Source of the DNA: an uncultured Oscillospiraceae bacterium
GTDB lineage: Bacteria > Bacillota > Clostridia > Oscillospirales > Oscillospiraceae
Assembly: GCA_934589705.1 (NCBI GenBank)
Contig: CAKTOH010000003.1
Location: forward strand, 1-64,000
DNA length: 64,000 nucleotides
Reading direction: 5' to 3'
Below the pieces are notes generated by a model. It saw only the letters and a program-made list of their open reading frames with translations. It made no database searches and was not told the origin of the DNA. Positions within the stretch are counted from its first letter, which is position 1. Every line of letters starts with the position of its first letter. Shown one piece after another: positions 17,486 through 26,465 of this stretch. The translations under genes and the position numbers were made by a program.

Positions 17486-18259
17486 ATGAAATCTGCAAAA
17501 TTGGTTGGAATTCTGACGGGAATGGCCCTGCTGTGCGGCTGCTCCCAGGCAAAACCGGCGGAAACTACGGCGCCGGTTACAGAAATCGCTGCCCCGGTGA
17601 CTACCGCTCCGGACGTATTGTCCGTCGATACCCAATTGAAAATCATCTGGGAGGCCAGAGACATCTGGCGTGTTTTGGAGGAAACCGAGGGTTGGTGCTA
17701 CGCTGTCACGGACTTGGACGGCAACGGCCGACTGGAAATTCTGTCCTCCGAGACCCACGGCACCGGCAATTTCACCACTTTGCGAGCCTGGGAGGTCGGC
17801 GAGGACGGCACGTCCCTGAACCCCATTACGGAGAATGGGGAGTACGGCTCCGGCGTGGTCATGAGTTCCGGCTATGTTTCCGATGAGAAGCCGTCTGCGG
17901 AGACGGTGGTCAGCTACACCGACGGCAGCGTCACCTATTACATCCAGGATGACATGAACAAGGACGGCTACGCCCACTATTACGAGCGGAAGCTGGCGGT
18001 GTTTCTGAAGGACGGGAAGCTGGAAGAGCTGACCCTTGCCACCATGCAGACGGACTACGATGAGAACGGCGGGGAGACCGTCACCTGCCAGGATGCTGAC
18101 GGGAAGATGATTTCCCAGAACGATTATGACACTGCCGGGGAGCGGCACTTTGCGGGGCTTTCCCGGAAAAACGCCGTCTTCGGCTGGCTGACCTGCCTGC
18201 ATTCCGAGGAGCTGAGCGAAGACTTGCTCCGGCAATCCTGGGAGTGCTTTCAGAACTGA
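17486..18259 (+). CDS. Lipoprotein of unknown function
   Basis: A secreted lipoprotein of about 257 residues with a signal ending in LLCGC, then a Thr/Pro/Ala-rich linker. The body contains DLDGNGRLE, similar to an EF-hand calcium loop, and WEVGEDGTSLNPI. No family was recognised. ATG 17486 is chosen over ATG 17480 because AGGAGG is seven bases from it. It has its own promoter and a terminator-like hairpin directly after. Confidence 0.75.
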   Translation: MKSAKLVGILTGMALLCGCSQAKPAETTAPVTEIAAPVTTAPDVLSVDTQLKIIWEARDIWRVLEETEGWCYAVTDLDGNGRLEILSSETHGTGNFTTLRAWEVGEDGTSLNPITENGEYGSGVVMSSGYVSDEKPSAETVVSYTDGSVTYYIQDDMNKDGYAHYYERKLAVFLKDGKLEELTLATMQTDYDENGGETVTCQDADGKMISQNDYDTAGERHFAGLSRKNAVFGWLTCLHSEELSEDLLRQSWECFQN

Positions 18260-18262
18260 CAA

Positions 18263-18562
18263 ACGCACCGCGAAGGAATTTCGCGGTGCGCGAGATTGAC
18301 AAAGAACCATGTCATTGCGAGCCAGTGCTCACACTGGCGTGGCAATCCCCCTGATATTCAAATATTTTCAATCCTAAACCAGCAGCTTTTACGTTTAACC
18401 GGGGGATTCCCACACCAGTCTGCGATATATTACGGTATGATTGCCACTGGCAATCATAACTATTTTAATTCGCTGCGCGGAGCACCACTGGTTCGGAATG
18501 ACAACGTATATTGGGGGCTTTTTTGACACGCTGACGCACCGCGAAGGAATTTCGCGGTGCGC
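18263..18562. repeat. Palindromic repeat (ATGTCATTGCGA family) between two identical terminators
   Basis: A 29-base hairpin, ACGCACCGCGAAGG... at 18263-18291, is repeated exactly at 18534-18562, the second with a T run. Between them lies a 242-bp repeat with CATGTCATTGCGAGCCAGTG at the left and CACTGGTTCGGAATGACAACG at the right, plus an inner module (TTCGCTGCGCGGAGCACC, ATTGCCACTGGCAATCAT) shared with 27.4 and 53.8 kb. No gene lies in the gap. Confidence 0.75.
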
Positions 18563-18633
18563 CTTTTTTAGGGGATTGCAAAACAGGGCTTTTTTCGTGT
18601 ATAATACGAAAAAAGCCAAAAGGAGAAACTGCA

Positions 18634-19428
18634 ATGAAGGTTACTTTTCTCGGCACCGGCTGCGCCATGGTGCTCAAGCGATACAACACCTGTTTCCTGA
18701 TGGAGGACGGGGACAGGAAGCTGCTGGTGGATGCCGGCGGCGGCAACGAGATTCTGGTTCGGCTGGACAAGCTGGGGGTAAAAATCACGGACATCGGCGG
18801 CATGTTTGTCTCCCATAGCCACACAGATCACATTCTGGGCACGCCCTGGGTCATCCGGGCGGTGGGCACCGCCATGACCGAGCAGGGCTACGAGGGCAAT
18901 TTCACCGTGGCAGCCTGCAAGGAGACGCTGGGCCACGTCCGCGGCATCTGCGAAATGACCCTGGGCAAGAAATTTACCAAGCTCTTCGACAGCCGGATTT
19001 TCTTCCGGGAGGTTTCCAATGGGGAGAAAATCGACCTGGCGGGCTTCCGGCTTCACTGCTTCGATATCGGCTCCAAGAAAATGAAGCAGTTCGGCTTCTG
19101 CACCGACCTGCCGGACGGCCGTCTGTGCTTCCCCGGAGACGAGCCTTTGAAGGAAACCAGCGAACAGTATGCCAAGAATGCCAAGTGGCTGTTCAGCGAG
19201 GCCTACTGCCTGTACGCCGACCGGGAAACCTACAAGCCCTATGAGCGCAGCCACGTCACCGCCAAGGACGTGGGAGAGCTGGCTCAGCGGATGGGGGCGG
19301 AAAACCTGGTGATCTATCACACCGAGGACTATGGCCCCGACCGGCGGGAGCTCATGACCCGGGAGGCCGGGCTGTCCTACACCGGAAAGATCTTCGTGCC
19401 TGAGGATATGGAATCCATCGAACTGTAA
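18634..19428 (+). CDS. MBL-fold metallo-hydrolase
   Basis: A beta-lactamase-fold hydrolase of 264 residues. The zinc motif HSHTDH is at residues 61-66, with VDAGGG before it and later metal ligands in FPGDEP and SHVTAKD. The overall look resembles the RNase Z/phosphodiesterase-like branch, but the substrate is unknown. AAGGAG before the ATG. It stands alone between two repeat-filled gaps. Confidence 0.85.
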   Translation: MKVTFLGTGCAMVLKRYNTCFLMEDGDRKLLVDAGGGNEILVRLDKLGVKITDIGGMFVSHSHTDHILGTPWVIRAVGTAMTEQGYEGNFTVAACKETLGHVRGICEMTLGKKFTKLFDSRIFFREVSNGEKIDLAGFRLHCFDIGSKKMKQFGFCTDLPDGRLCFPGDEPLKETSEQYAKNAKWLFSEAYCLYADRETYKPYERSHVTAKDVGELAQRMGAENLVIYHTEDYGPDRRELMTREAGLSYTGKIFVPEDMESIEL

Positions 19429-19439
19429 AAAAAACGGAG

Positions 19440-19684
19440 AACAGGCTGCCGCGTTTGCGGCAGCCTGTTTGAGACTGTCGAAAAACCGTGTCATTGCGAG
19501 CCAGTGCTCACACTGGCGTGGCAATCCCCCTGATTTTCAAACATTTTCGTTCCTAAATCATCGGTTCTTACGTTCAACCGGGGGATTCCCACACCAGTCT
19601 GCGGACTGGTTCGGAATGACAACGTATCTTTCGGACTTTTTTGACACGCTGGAACAGGCTGCCGCGAATGCGGCAGCCTGTTTT
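19440..19684. repeat. Second palindromic repeat bracketed by duplicated terminator hairpins
   Basis: The hairpin AACAGGCTGCCGC/GCGGCAGCCTGTT occurs at 19440-19470 and again at 19652-19684; only the loop bases differ. Between them is a 180-bp copy of the ATGTCATTGCGA family, closely matching the 18.3 kb copy. The right hairpin also lies just after the end of the convergent glycerate kinase gene. Confidence 0.75.
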
Positions 19685-19700
19685 GCAAAATTAGGGGAAA

Positions 19701-20936
19701 TCAACCGTTTATCAGGACAAGGGCTACGTCGTTGACATTGGTGCCGGTGGGGCCGGTGATGATAAGACCGCCGGTTTTCTGAAGGGCGTGGTAGGCATCA
19801 TTTTCCTTCAGAACGTCGAAAACAGAGAGACCGACCGCGTTCAGTTCCCCGTTGGTCTGGCCGTCGGCATAGCCCCCGGCGGCATCCGTGGGGCCGTCGG
19901 TTCCGTCACTGCCTACGCTGAAGACGCACACATTGGCAAGGCCGTCCATGGCCGGGGCGGCTGCCAGAGCCAGCTCCTGATTCCGGCCGCCCTTGCCGTG
20001 GCCGGTGAGCTGCACCACCGTCTCGCCGCCGGCAAGAAATGCCAGTTTCTTACCCTGGCCTGCGTGGGTGCGGGCAATGGTTCCAAGGAATGAGCCTGCC
20101 TCCTTGGCCTGGCAGCACAGCTGATCGGTGAGAAGAACCGGTTCATAGCCCATGGCCTGACACTCTTTTGCGGCCGCGGCGCACAGCTGCCGGACGGAGC
20201 CGGTGATCTGGGTGGTCACGTTGTGCAGCTCCTTGGGGGTCTCCTGGTGCAGGCACCGGAGGGCTTCCTCAGGCAGCTTGAGATTGTACTTCCGGGCAAT
20301 TTCCAGAGCCTGGGCACAGGTGCTGGTATCCGGCACCGCAGGGCCGGAGGCGATCATATCCAGGGGGTCTCCCAGAATGTCGGACAGGACGATGGAGAAA
20401 ACCTTGGCGGGAGCACAGGCCAGGGCGAACCGGCCGCCCTTCACGGCGGACAGCCGCTTGCGGATGGTATTGATCTCCACAATGTCCGCGCCGCAGGCCA
20501 GCAGCTGACCCGTAATGTCCTGCAAAACCTCCGGGTGCACCAGGGGCTTTTCAAACAGGGCACTGCCGCCGCCGGACAGCAGGAACAGCACCGTGTCCTT
20601 TTCCGTCAGACCTGCAACCAGGTCAAGGGCGGCCTGGGTTCCGGCGAAGGAATTGGCATCGGGTACCGGGTGTCCGGCCTCCCGGCAGTCGAAGTTGCCC
20701 AGCGGGCCCATGACATGGCCGTATTTGGTGACCACCACGCCGCCGTCAATCCGATCTCCCAGGCAGTCCCGGGCGGCCTTGGCCATCTGCCAGGCGGCCT
20801 TGCCCGCGGCAACCAGCACCACCCGACCGGGGAAGCACACGCCCTCCAGAGCCCGGGCCACGGCATCGTCGGGCTGGACGGCCCGGATGGAGGCGGAAAT
20901 GATTCGATCGGCTTGAGAACGCATTTTCATATCCAT
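19701..20936 (-). CDS. Glycerate 2-kinase (MOFRL family)
   Basis: A 411-residue kinase converting D-glycerate to 2-phosphoglycerate in the cytoplasm. It has the N-terminal GckA domain (VVLVAAGKAAWQMAKAA, LFLLSGGGSALFEKP, NTIRKRLSAVKGGR) and the C-terminal MOFRL domain (FLAGGETVVQLTGHGKGGRNQELALA, SDGTDGPTDAAGG). The gene order CdaR regulator, GntP permease, glycerate kinase on one strand supports glycerate as the substrate. Confidence 0.93.
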   Translation of the reverse strand: MDMKMRSQADRIISASIRAVQPDDAVARALEGVCFPGRVVLVAAGKAAWQMAKAARDCLGDRIDGGVVVTKYGHVMGPLGNFDCREAGHPVPDANSFAGTQAALDLVAGLTEKDTVLFLLSGGGSALFEKPLVHPEVLQDITGQLLACGADIVEINTIRKRLSAVKGGRFALACAPAKVFSIVLSDILGDPLDMIASGPAVPDTSTCAQALEIARKYNLKLPEEALRCLHQETPKELHNVTTQITGSVRQLCAAAAKECQAMGYEPVLLTDQLCCQAKEAGSFLGTIARTHAGQGKKLAFLAGGETVVQLTGHGKGGRNQELALAAAPAMDGLANVCVFSVGSDGTDGPTDAAGGYADGQTNGELNAVGLSVFDVLKENDAYHALQKTGGLIITGPTGTNVNDVALVLING

Positions 20937-20963
20937 AAATAATACCTCATTTTCTCGTAAAAT

Positions 20964-20990
20964 GGGCAGGGCAGCTTTGCCGCCCTGCCC
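20964..20990. terminator. Hairpin between the permease and glycerate kinase genes
   Basis: GGGCAGGGC and GCCCTGCCC pair around a nine-base loop without a clear T run. It may limit read-through or protect the permease message end. Confidence 0.5.
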
Positions 20991-21018
20991 AAGAAGATGC
21001 GCAGATGTGAAGTTCCGA

Positions 21019-22377
21019 TCAGAAGATCAGGCTCAGGATGAAGATGCCGATCATGGAGGCCAGGCCCAGAACCAGGGTCAGCATGGTCTGAGTCTTGTAG
21101 CCCTGCTCGGGAGTCATCTGACCGAAGTTGGTGACCACCCAGAAGTAGGAGTCGTTGGCGTGGGACACGGTCATAGCGCCGGCGCCGATTGCCATAACCA
21201 CCAGAGCGATCTCCGCGGGAGTGCTCATGCCGATGGCGCCCAGCAGGGGAGCCACGATACCGGCGGTGGTGGTGATTGCCACGGTGGAGGAGCCCTGTGC
21301 GGACTTCAGAATAGCAGCCAGCAGGAAGGGGAAGAAGATGCCCACGGAGCCCAAGACGGTTGCGTGCTCGGTGATGAAGTTGACCATGTCGCTGGTGGCG
21401 ATGACCTTGCCCAGAACGCCGCCGGCAGCGGTGACGAACAGGATGGGGCCGGTGACCTTCAGGGTATCGTTGGTCAGGTCGTAGAACTCACCCAGCTTCT
21501 TGGTAGCAGCCAGCTGAATGACGGCGAAGATGGTGCCGACAGCCAGAGCGATGATGGGCTTGCCCAGGAAGTTGAACAGATCGAAGGCAATGCCGGTCCA
21601 GCCGGCCATGGAGGCGATGGAGCCCAGAGCCATCAGAACGATGGGCACGACGATGGGAGCCAGGGCGTCGAAGCCGCCGGGCAGCTTGCCGAAGGAGGCA
21701 ACCAGCTCTTCATAGGTCTTGGCGGTCTCGGCGGAATCGCCGGTCTCATCGGCGCTCTTGACGCTCTTGCCGATGTACTTGGCAAACAGCAGGCCGGCGA
21801 TCAGGGGCAGAATGGAGGCCAGAACGCCCATGCCCATGACCAGCAGCAGGTTGTCGCCGATGCCCAGGGTGCTGGCGGCGGCAATGGGGCCGGGGGTGGG
21901 AGGAATGAACACATGGGAGATGTACAGGCCAGCGGACAGAGCCACGGTCATGGCAACGCTGGAGGTGCGGGTACGGCGAACCATAGCCCGGCGGATGGGA
22001 TCCAGGATAACGAAGCCGCTGTCGCAGAACACGGGGATGGAGACGACCCAGCCCATGAGTTCGATGGCCAGCTCCGGGTTCTTCTGACCCACCAGCTTGA
22101 CGACCATGTCAGCCAGCTTCAGGGCGGCGCCGGTCTTCTCCAGGACGGTGCCGATGAGGGCGCCCAGGATGATGACGATACCGATGGAGCTGAAGGTTCC
22201 GGAGAAACCGGCGCCGATGACGCCCGCGATATCACCCAGAGGGATACCGGCGATCAGAGCCAGAATCAGGGAAACGCTCATGATGGAAAGGAAGGGATGA
22301 ATCTTGTACTTGGAGATCGCGACGATCATTACCACAATTGCCAGAACAAATGCGATAATTAGGGGAAAGCCTGTCAT
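21019..22377 (-). CDS. GntP-family permease
   Basis: A proton-coupled importer of gluconate-like acids, 452 residues, about twelve membrane segments. Family motifs include FCDSGFVILDPIRRAM, HVFIPPTPGPIAAA and SHANDSYFWVVTNFGQM. Between a CdaR-type regulator and glycerate kinase, its likely cargo is D-glycerate or a related sugar acid. An AGGAGG-like site precedes the ATG. Confidence 0.93.
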   Translation of the reverse strand: MTGFPLIIAFVLAIVVMIVAISKYKIHPFLSIMSVSLILALIAGIPLGDIAGVIGAGFSGTFSSIGIVIILGALIGTVLEKTGAALKLADMVVKLVGQKNPELAIELMGWVVSIPVFCDSGFVILDPIRRAMVRRTRTSSVAMTVALSAGLYISHVFIPPTPGPIAAASTLGIGDNLLLVMGMGVLASILPLIAGLLFAKYIGKSVKSADETGDSAETAKTYEELVASFGKLPGGFDALAPIVVPIVLMALGSIASMAGWTGIAFDLFNFLGKPIIALAVGTIFAVIQLAATKKLGEFYDLTNDTLKVTGPILFVTAAGGVLGKVIATSDMVNFITEHATVLGSVGIFFPFLLAAILKSAQGSSTVAITTTAGIVAPLLGAIGMSTPAEIALVVMAIGAGAMTVSHANDSYFWVVTNFGQMTPEQGYKTQTMLTLVLGLASMIGIFILSLIF

Positions 22378-22533
22378 AATAGAATCCTCCTCACATTTTT
22401 TGAGCAGGTTGCACAGCCAGAGGCTCGTGTTTTCCTGTTCGCTTGTTTATTATATTATAAGAAATTCTTAAAAAATGCAATGGTACGGAGGACGCAAAAA
22501 AACAGATATATTTGTTACAGATGACAAAAACCG

Positions 22534-23691
22534 TCAGAATGTGAGTTCACCCTCGCCCCGGCTCAGGTCTAAGTACAGCAGCATGGCAAGATACAGCGAC
22601 GGCGCCTGACTGGGCTTGCGCACGTCAAGACCCGTGACCTCCGCCAGACGCTTGAGCCGGTACTGCATGGTGTTCTTGTGGACATACATCTGCTCGGCGG
22701 CCTTTTGCAGGCTCCCTTCACAGGCAAAGAACACTTCCAGAAGGGAGACATACTCGGCGATTTCCTCCTGAGAGCAGTTCTGGAAAATCCGCCGCAGAAA
22801 TTCTATCTTATTCTCCCGGGACAGATCGTCCATGAGAAGCTCCGTGCGAAGCTTTTCAAAGCAGATGATGTCGTAGTCGCTGTAGGCGGCGGTGTGCCAG
22901 GCCCGGTTGGCTTGCAGATAGGCCCCGTGGACATCCTCGGACTGGCCGTCGATGCCGAAGATCATTTCCACGTTCAGCTGCTGCTGCACCGTCTGGGAAA
23001 GCTCCTGGCAGAGCTTCACCAGAGCCGGGGTCTCCTGCTTGTGCAGCAGAAGGATCTGCCGGGCGGCGTTTCGCAGAACGATGCCTCCCTGGGCCCGGAC
23101 GGGCCCGTCCACCAGCTGCTCCACCTGCTCCAGAAGCATCTGACCTTCCAGGGTGGCGGTGTACCGCTCCCGGCTTCGGGCGGAGACCACAACGCACCGC
23201 CGGGGGATCCGGATGTCGATGCCCATGGTAAAGCCCCGCTCGGACAGTGCCTGGGGATTATTCAAACCGGTGCCCAGAATCCAGTCCTCCAGGAACCGGC
23301 TCTGGACACGCTGATCCAGCTGGCGGCCCTCCAGGATCATCCGCTCCCGGATGAGGATCTCCGCCATTTTTTTCACGATCTGGCCGTATTTGATGACCTC
23401 GGCATACTCGCCGGTAATGCCGATGACGCCCTGAACCTCTCCGTCCACCTCAATGGGCAGGTTGATGCCCCGCCGGACATTGGGAAGCTCCCGCTCCAGC
23501 TCCGGGGTGATGTAGTATTCGCTCAGGTGATTCTGAATGATCCGGTAGGCACCGGTGTGAAAATTGCCTACCCGGGCATGGTCGTTGCTGGCGATGATCC
23601 GACCGGTTTCGTCCATCAGGTTGATATTCTGCTTGACCAGCTTGCCGATTTCTTCCACGATCTGCTGGGCACTGCGCTTGGAGATTTTCAT
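22534..23691 (-). CDS. CdaR-family sugar diacid/glycerate regulator
   Basis: An activator of 385 residues. The N-terminal sugar-diacid recognition domain (ISKRSAQQIVEEIGKLVKQN, about 1-135) is followed by a middle region and a C-terminal PucR-type helix-turn-helix (FACEGSLQKAAEQMYVHKNTMQYRLKRL). In relatives the effector is D-glycerate and the targets are glycerate and diacid genes. Here it heads the glycerate permease and kinase genes on the same strand. Confidence 0.92.
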   Translation of the reverse strand: MKISKRSAQQIVEEIGKLVKQNINLMDETGRIIASNDHARVGNFHTGAYRIIQNHLSEYYITPELERELPNVRRGINLPIEVDGEVQGVIGITGEYAEVIKYGQIVKKMAEILIRERMILEGRQLDQRVQSRFLEDWILGTGLNNPQALSERGFTMGIDIRIPRRCVVVSARSRERYTATLEGQMLLEQVEQLVDGPVRAQGGIVLRNAARQILLLHKQETPALVKLCQELSQTVQQQLNVEMIFGIDGQSEDVHGAYLQANRAWHTAAYSDYDIICFEKLRTELLMDDLSRENKIEFLRRIFQNCSQEEIAEYVSLLEVFFACEGSLQKAAEQMYVHKNTMQYRLKRLAEVTGLDVRKPSQAPSLYLAMLLYLDLSRGEGELTF

Positions 23692-23746
23692 TTAGGATCC
23701 TCCGGGATAACATTTCCCTTACACTACACATTGACATTATACTACA

Positions 23747-23775
23747 ATTATAGTAGATAAGTGGGGGCTTTGCAA
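23747..23775 (-). promoter_or_regulatory. Promoter of the CdaR-type regulator gene
   Basis: On the minus strand TTGCAA (23770-23775) and TATAAT (23747-23752) have a 17-base spacer. The -10 lies in CTACTATAATTGTAG, a short palindrome that might bind a regulator. Confidence 0.65.
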
Positions 23776-23875
23776 GAGCACCGATTGGGATATCCGTTCC
23801 AATCCGGAACATTTCGGAAACTCTTATTTGGTGGGAGATTCCCTTTACGGCGGTGACAGAAACCGATATAATAAA

Positions 23876-23897
23876 TGGGCGGCTATCAGCCGCCCAG
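23876..23897. terminator. Terminator after the DMT transporter gene
   Basis: TGGGCGGCT pairs with AGCCGCCCA across ATC, at the 3' end of the minus-strand transporter gene. The T run is weak. Confidence 0.45.
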
Positions 23898-23901
23898 GTA
23901 T

Positions 23902-24780
23902 TTACTTCGATTCTTTTCCCTCGGCCATCAGGTTCACCACCATGCCCAGGGTGACAATGGCGCAGCCAATGACGGTAGGCACCGACAGCCGTCCCCAGAG
24001 CAGGTCAAAGACCATGCCCGTGCCGGTCTGACACAGAAAGCCCACCAGAGACATGGTCAGCACCGACAGGCGAGGGGAGGCCAGGTTGCACAGGAAAATA
24101 CCGCAGCAGCCGAAAACGCCGCACAGGTACGCCCAGACAGGGACATTCGCGGCGGGAAAGGAAGCTTGCATGGGAAAGCCCAGCAGGCAGAACGCCAGTA
24201 CCGCCGCGGCAAGGCCCGTGACGTAATTCAGATAGGTGGAAAAGCCGGTGCCGCAGCGAAGACCCAATTGGCCGTTCAGCTGCCGGAAGACCACGGTAAT
24301 CACTCCCCGCATCAGGGAGGCCCCAACCGCCAGGAAGGCGAAAGCGGCCATATTTCCCCCGGACAGCAAAGGAATGGTCAGAACGCCTGCCAGCACAATG
24401 ACAATGGCGACTCGTTTCATGGGGGTGATGGGTCGCTTTCGGGAACCAAGCGCGCCCAGGCTGTCCAGCCCGGCGGCGAAGACGATCTCTCCCAGGAACA
24501 TCAGGGCGTTGCTGTTGGTGATGCCCAGAGACACAATGCCATAGTTGGAAAAGAGCACGTTGACGAAGCCCAGGGTGCCGCCCAGGTACAGATACCAGGG
24601 GGCGCTGCCCTGCTTCCTGCCCCATTTGGTGAAGAACAGGGGTGTCAGCACCAGAAAGCCTCCCAGGTGCACGATCACCGAGGAGAACCAGTTGCCGTAG
24701 GCCTGGGTAATCTGCGCGCAGAAGGCAGACTGAACGCCGATGAGAATGCCGTAGGCCGCCGCCATCATTCCATAAATCAT
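23902..24780 (-). CDS. DMT-superfamily transporter (YdcZ/DUF606-like)
   Basis: A 292-residue membrane protein with about ten hydrophobic helices, typical of drug/metabolite transporters. The N-terminal AAAYGILIGVQSAFCAQ and GGFLVLTPLFF, and the repeat-half GFLCQTGTGMVFDLLWGRLSVPTVIGCAIVTLGMVVNL, fit the DUF606 group. The substrate is unknown. It stands alone on its strand. Confidence 0.75.
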   Translation of the reverse strand: MIYGMMAAAYGILIGVQSAFCAQITQAYGNWFSSVIVHLGGFLVLTPLFFTKWGRKQGSAPWYLYLGGTLGFVNVLFSNYGIVSLGITNSNALMFLGEIVFAAGLDSLGALGSRKRPITPMKRVAIVIVLAGVLTIPLLSGGNMAAFAFLAVGASLMRGVITVVFRQLNGQLGLRCGTGFSTYLNYVTGLAAAVLAFCLLGFPMQASFPAANVPVWAYLCGVFGCCGIFLCNLASPRLSVLTMSLVGFLCQTGTGMVFDLLWGRLSVPTVIGCAIVTLGMVVNLMAEGKESK

Positions 24781-24913
24781 AAAAAACCTCGCAAAATTCA
24801 GGGATTTTCTCTACCGGAGCACATTCTACCACACCCGCGAAAAAAAGAAAACCAAAATCTGCAATGAATTGCGAAAAATGTCGTGTTGTATAGTGAAGAG
24901 CTTTTCAATTATT

Positions 24914-25083
24914 ATAAGGGAGGCTCTGATTAAGTCGGCAAGAGCTGGGAGCGAGAGATTTTTCTCTAGCCGAAGAGTTCAAAAGCGGAGGAATACTTTG
25001 TGTATTTCCCGCTTTTGAACCCGCACGGATAGAGGAAAAGATCCGCTATCCAGCCGCAGACGATTTATTCAGAGGCTCCCTAA
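24914..25083. repeat. 170-bp palindromic repeat, family B, copy 2 (inverted relative to copy 1)
   Basis: The ends TAAGGGAGGCTCTGATTAAG and, at the right, CTCTGAATAAATCG-like complement are inverted repeats. The reverse complement matches 2133-2302 closely at both ends and in GCGGCTGGATAGCGGATCTTTT. It ends only about 11 bases before the ribosome binding site of the sigma gene. Confidence 0.85.
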
Positions 25084-25094
25084 CAAAAAGGGAG

Positions 25095-25660
25095 ATGATT
25101 GCACGAAGGATCAGGAGATTCTGGAGCTGTACCGTGCCCGGTCGGAGGCGGCGATTTCCGAAACTGAGGACAGGTATGGCAGGTATTGCCGCCGGATCGC
25201 GATAAACATTTTGGGAAACCGGGAGGATGCCCAGGAGTGTGTCAACGACACCTTTCTCACTGCCTGGAACAGCATCCCGCCCCAGAGCCCGGCGGTGCTG
25301 GCCACCTTCCTGGGGAAAATCACCCGGAACGCCGCCATCGACCGGCTCAGAGCCCGAAGCCGGGAGAAACGGGGCGGGGGAGAGACGGTACTGGCTCTGG
25401 AGGAGCTGGACGAGGTGATTGGAGACGCCCAGACCCCGGAGACCGAGGCTCTGCGCCGGGAGCTGACCCAGGCGCTGAACCGGTTCCTGGCGGCGCTGCC
25501 CAAGCAGGAGCGTTACTTATTCGTCCGGCGGTACTGGTACCTGGATTCCATACGGACGCTTTCGGAGCAAACGGGCTTCTCCGAAAGCAAAACGGCATCC
25601 ATGCTCTACCGGCTGCGCAAAAGCTTGAAGAAAATGCTGACGGAGGAGGAATTGCTGTGA
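25095..25660 (+). CDS. ECF-type sigma factor with a damaged or unusual start
   Basis: The protein frame reads DQEILELYRARSEAAISETE, then RYCRRIAINILGNREDAQECVNDTF (region 2) and LDSIRTLSEQTGFSESKTASMLYRLRK (region 4), closely like the sigma factor at 13.5 kb. No ATG, GTG or TTG occurs in this frame before TTG 25211, which would remove half of region 2. The ATG at 25095 with an ideal AAGGGAG is one base out of frame and its frame stops near 25204. Either a single-base frameshift has broken the gene, or a short form starts at 25211. The next gene overlaps its stop. Confidence 0.75.
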
Positions 25661-26394
25661 AAAACGACTTTTTGCTCAGCGCGTTCACGGATATCCGTGA
25701 CGACTTTATTATGGAGGCGGAAGAAACTATGAAAAATACCAAGAAAAAGCTGCCCTGGAAGGCACTGCTCATTGCGGCCCTGATTCCCATTCTGACCGTT
25801 ACGGCCTACGCGTCGGATTTTCTGAACATCCGGTCTTTGTGCTCCGGCAGGCTGCATTTTAGCAGCTCCCAGTATTCGGACATGGGCAAGGCGGAGAAGA
25901 AGGCGGGCTTCGACCTGAATGTGCCGGAAACCCTGGGGGATTATACCTTCCGGGAGGTGCAGGTTCAGGACGTCAACGGCCTGGACGAGGGCGACAAGCG
26001 GGTGCTCACATACCGGCAGGTTTCGGTGGTTTATCAGAACCAGGCCGGAAATCAGCTGAATTTCTTCCAGGAGCCTGTTCAGGAGGAGATTTCCAATCAG
26101 AATCGCCCGGCAGACCAGACCCGGGATGTGAATGGCGTAAAGCTGGAATACCGGCTGGATCAGTACTGGATTCTGCCTGCAAGCTATGAGGAAACCGGTC
26201 TGACCCAGGAAATGGAGGAATGGCAGAAGCTTCCCGGTCACTACATTTCCTATGGCTCCGATGCGCCGGAGCAGATGAAAGTCGGCTCCCTGAGCTGGGA
26301 TCAGGACGGCCTGTGTCACGTCCTGATGGATGTGGATGGGAAGGAAAGTGCGGATGCGCTCTTCTCTATGGCGACCCAGCTGATGACAAAGTGA
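25657..26394 (+). CDS. Anti-sigma factor-like membrane protein
   Basis: A protein of 245 residues starting at GTG 25657, whose GTGA overlaps the sigma stop. The N-terminus (KNDFLLSAFTDIRDDFIMEAEE) is cytoplasmic, followed by one membrane helix (WKALLIAALIPILTVTAYA) and an outside domain. This matches the partner anti-sigma arrangement, here with a shorter outside part than at 14.0 kb. The domain's ligand is unknown. Confidence 0.8.
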   Translation: MKNDFLLSAFTDIRDDFIMEAEETMKNTKKKLPWKALLIAALIPILTVTAYASDFLNIRSLCSGRLHFSSSQYSDMGKAEKKAGFDLNVPETLGDYTFREVQVQDVNGLDEGDKRVLTYRQVSVVYQNQAGNQLNFFQEPVQEEISNQNRPADQTRDVNGVKLEYRLDQYWILPASYEETGLTQEMEEWQKLPGHYISYGSDAPEQMKVGSLSWDQDGLCHVLMDVDGKESADALFSMATQLMTK

Positions 26395-26465
26395 TATAGC
26401 TCCATTTGCAGCGGACGGCCACTCTGGCCGCCCGCTCAATGTGGTATTCGGAAGGAGAAGATGAC

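Noticed and set aside
18296..18530. CRISPR-like array from repeated ATGTCATTGCGA tracts
   Set aside because: The tracts are inverted, dispersed and unequally spaced, with no cas genes; they are interspersed palindromic repeats.
20962..22362. A 466-codon plus-strand frame opposite the GntP gene
   Set aside because: Its protein is Gly/Asp/Gln/His-rich low complexity, typical of the reverse of a hydrophobic membrane protein.
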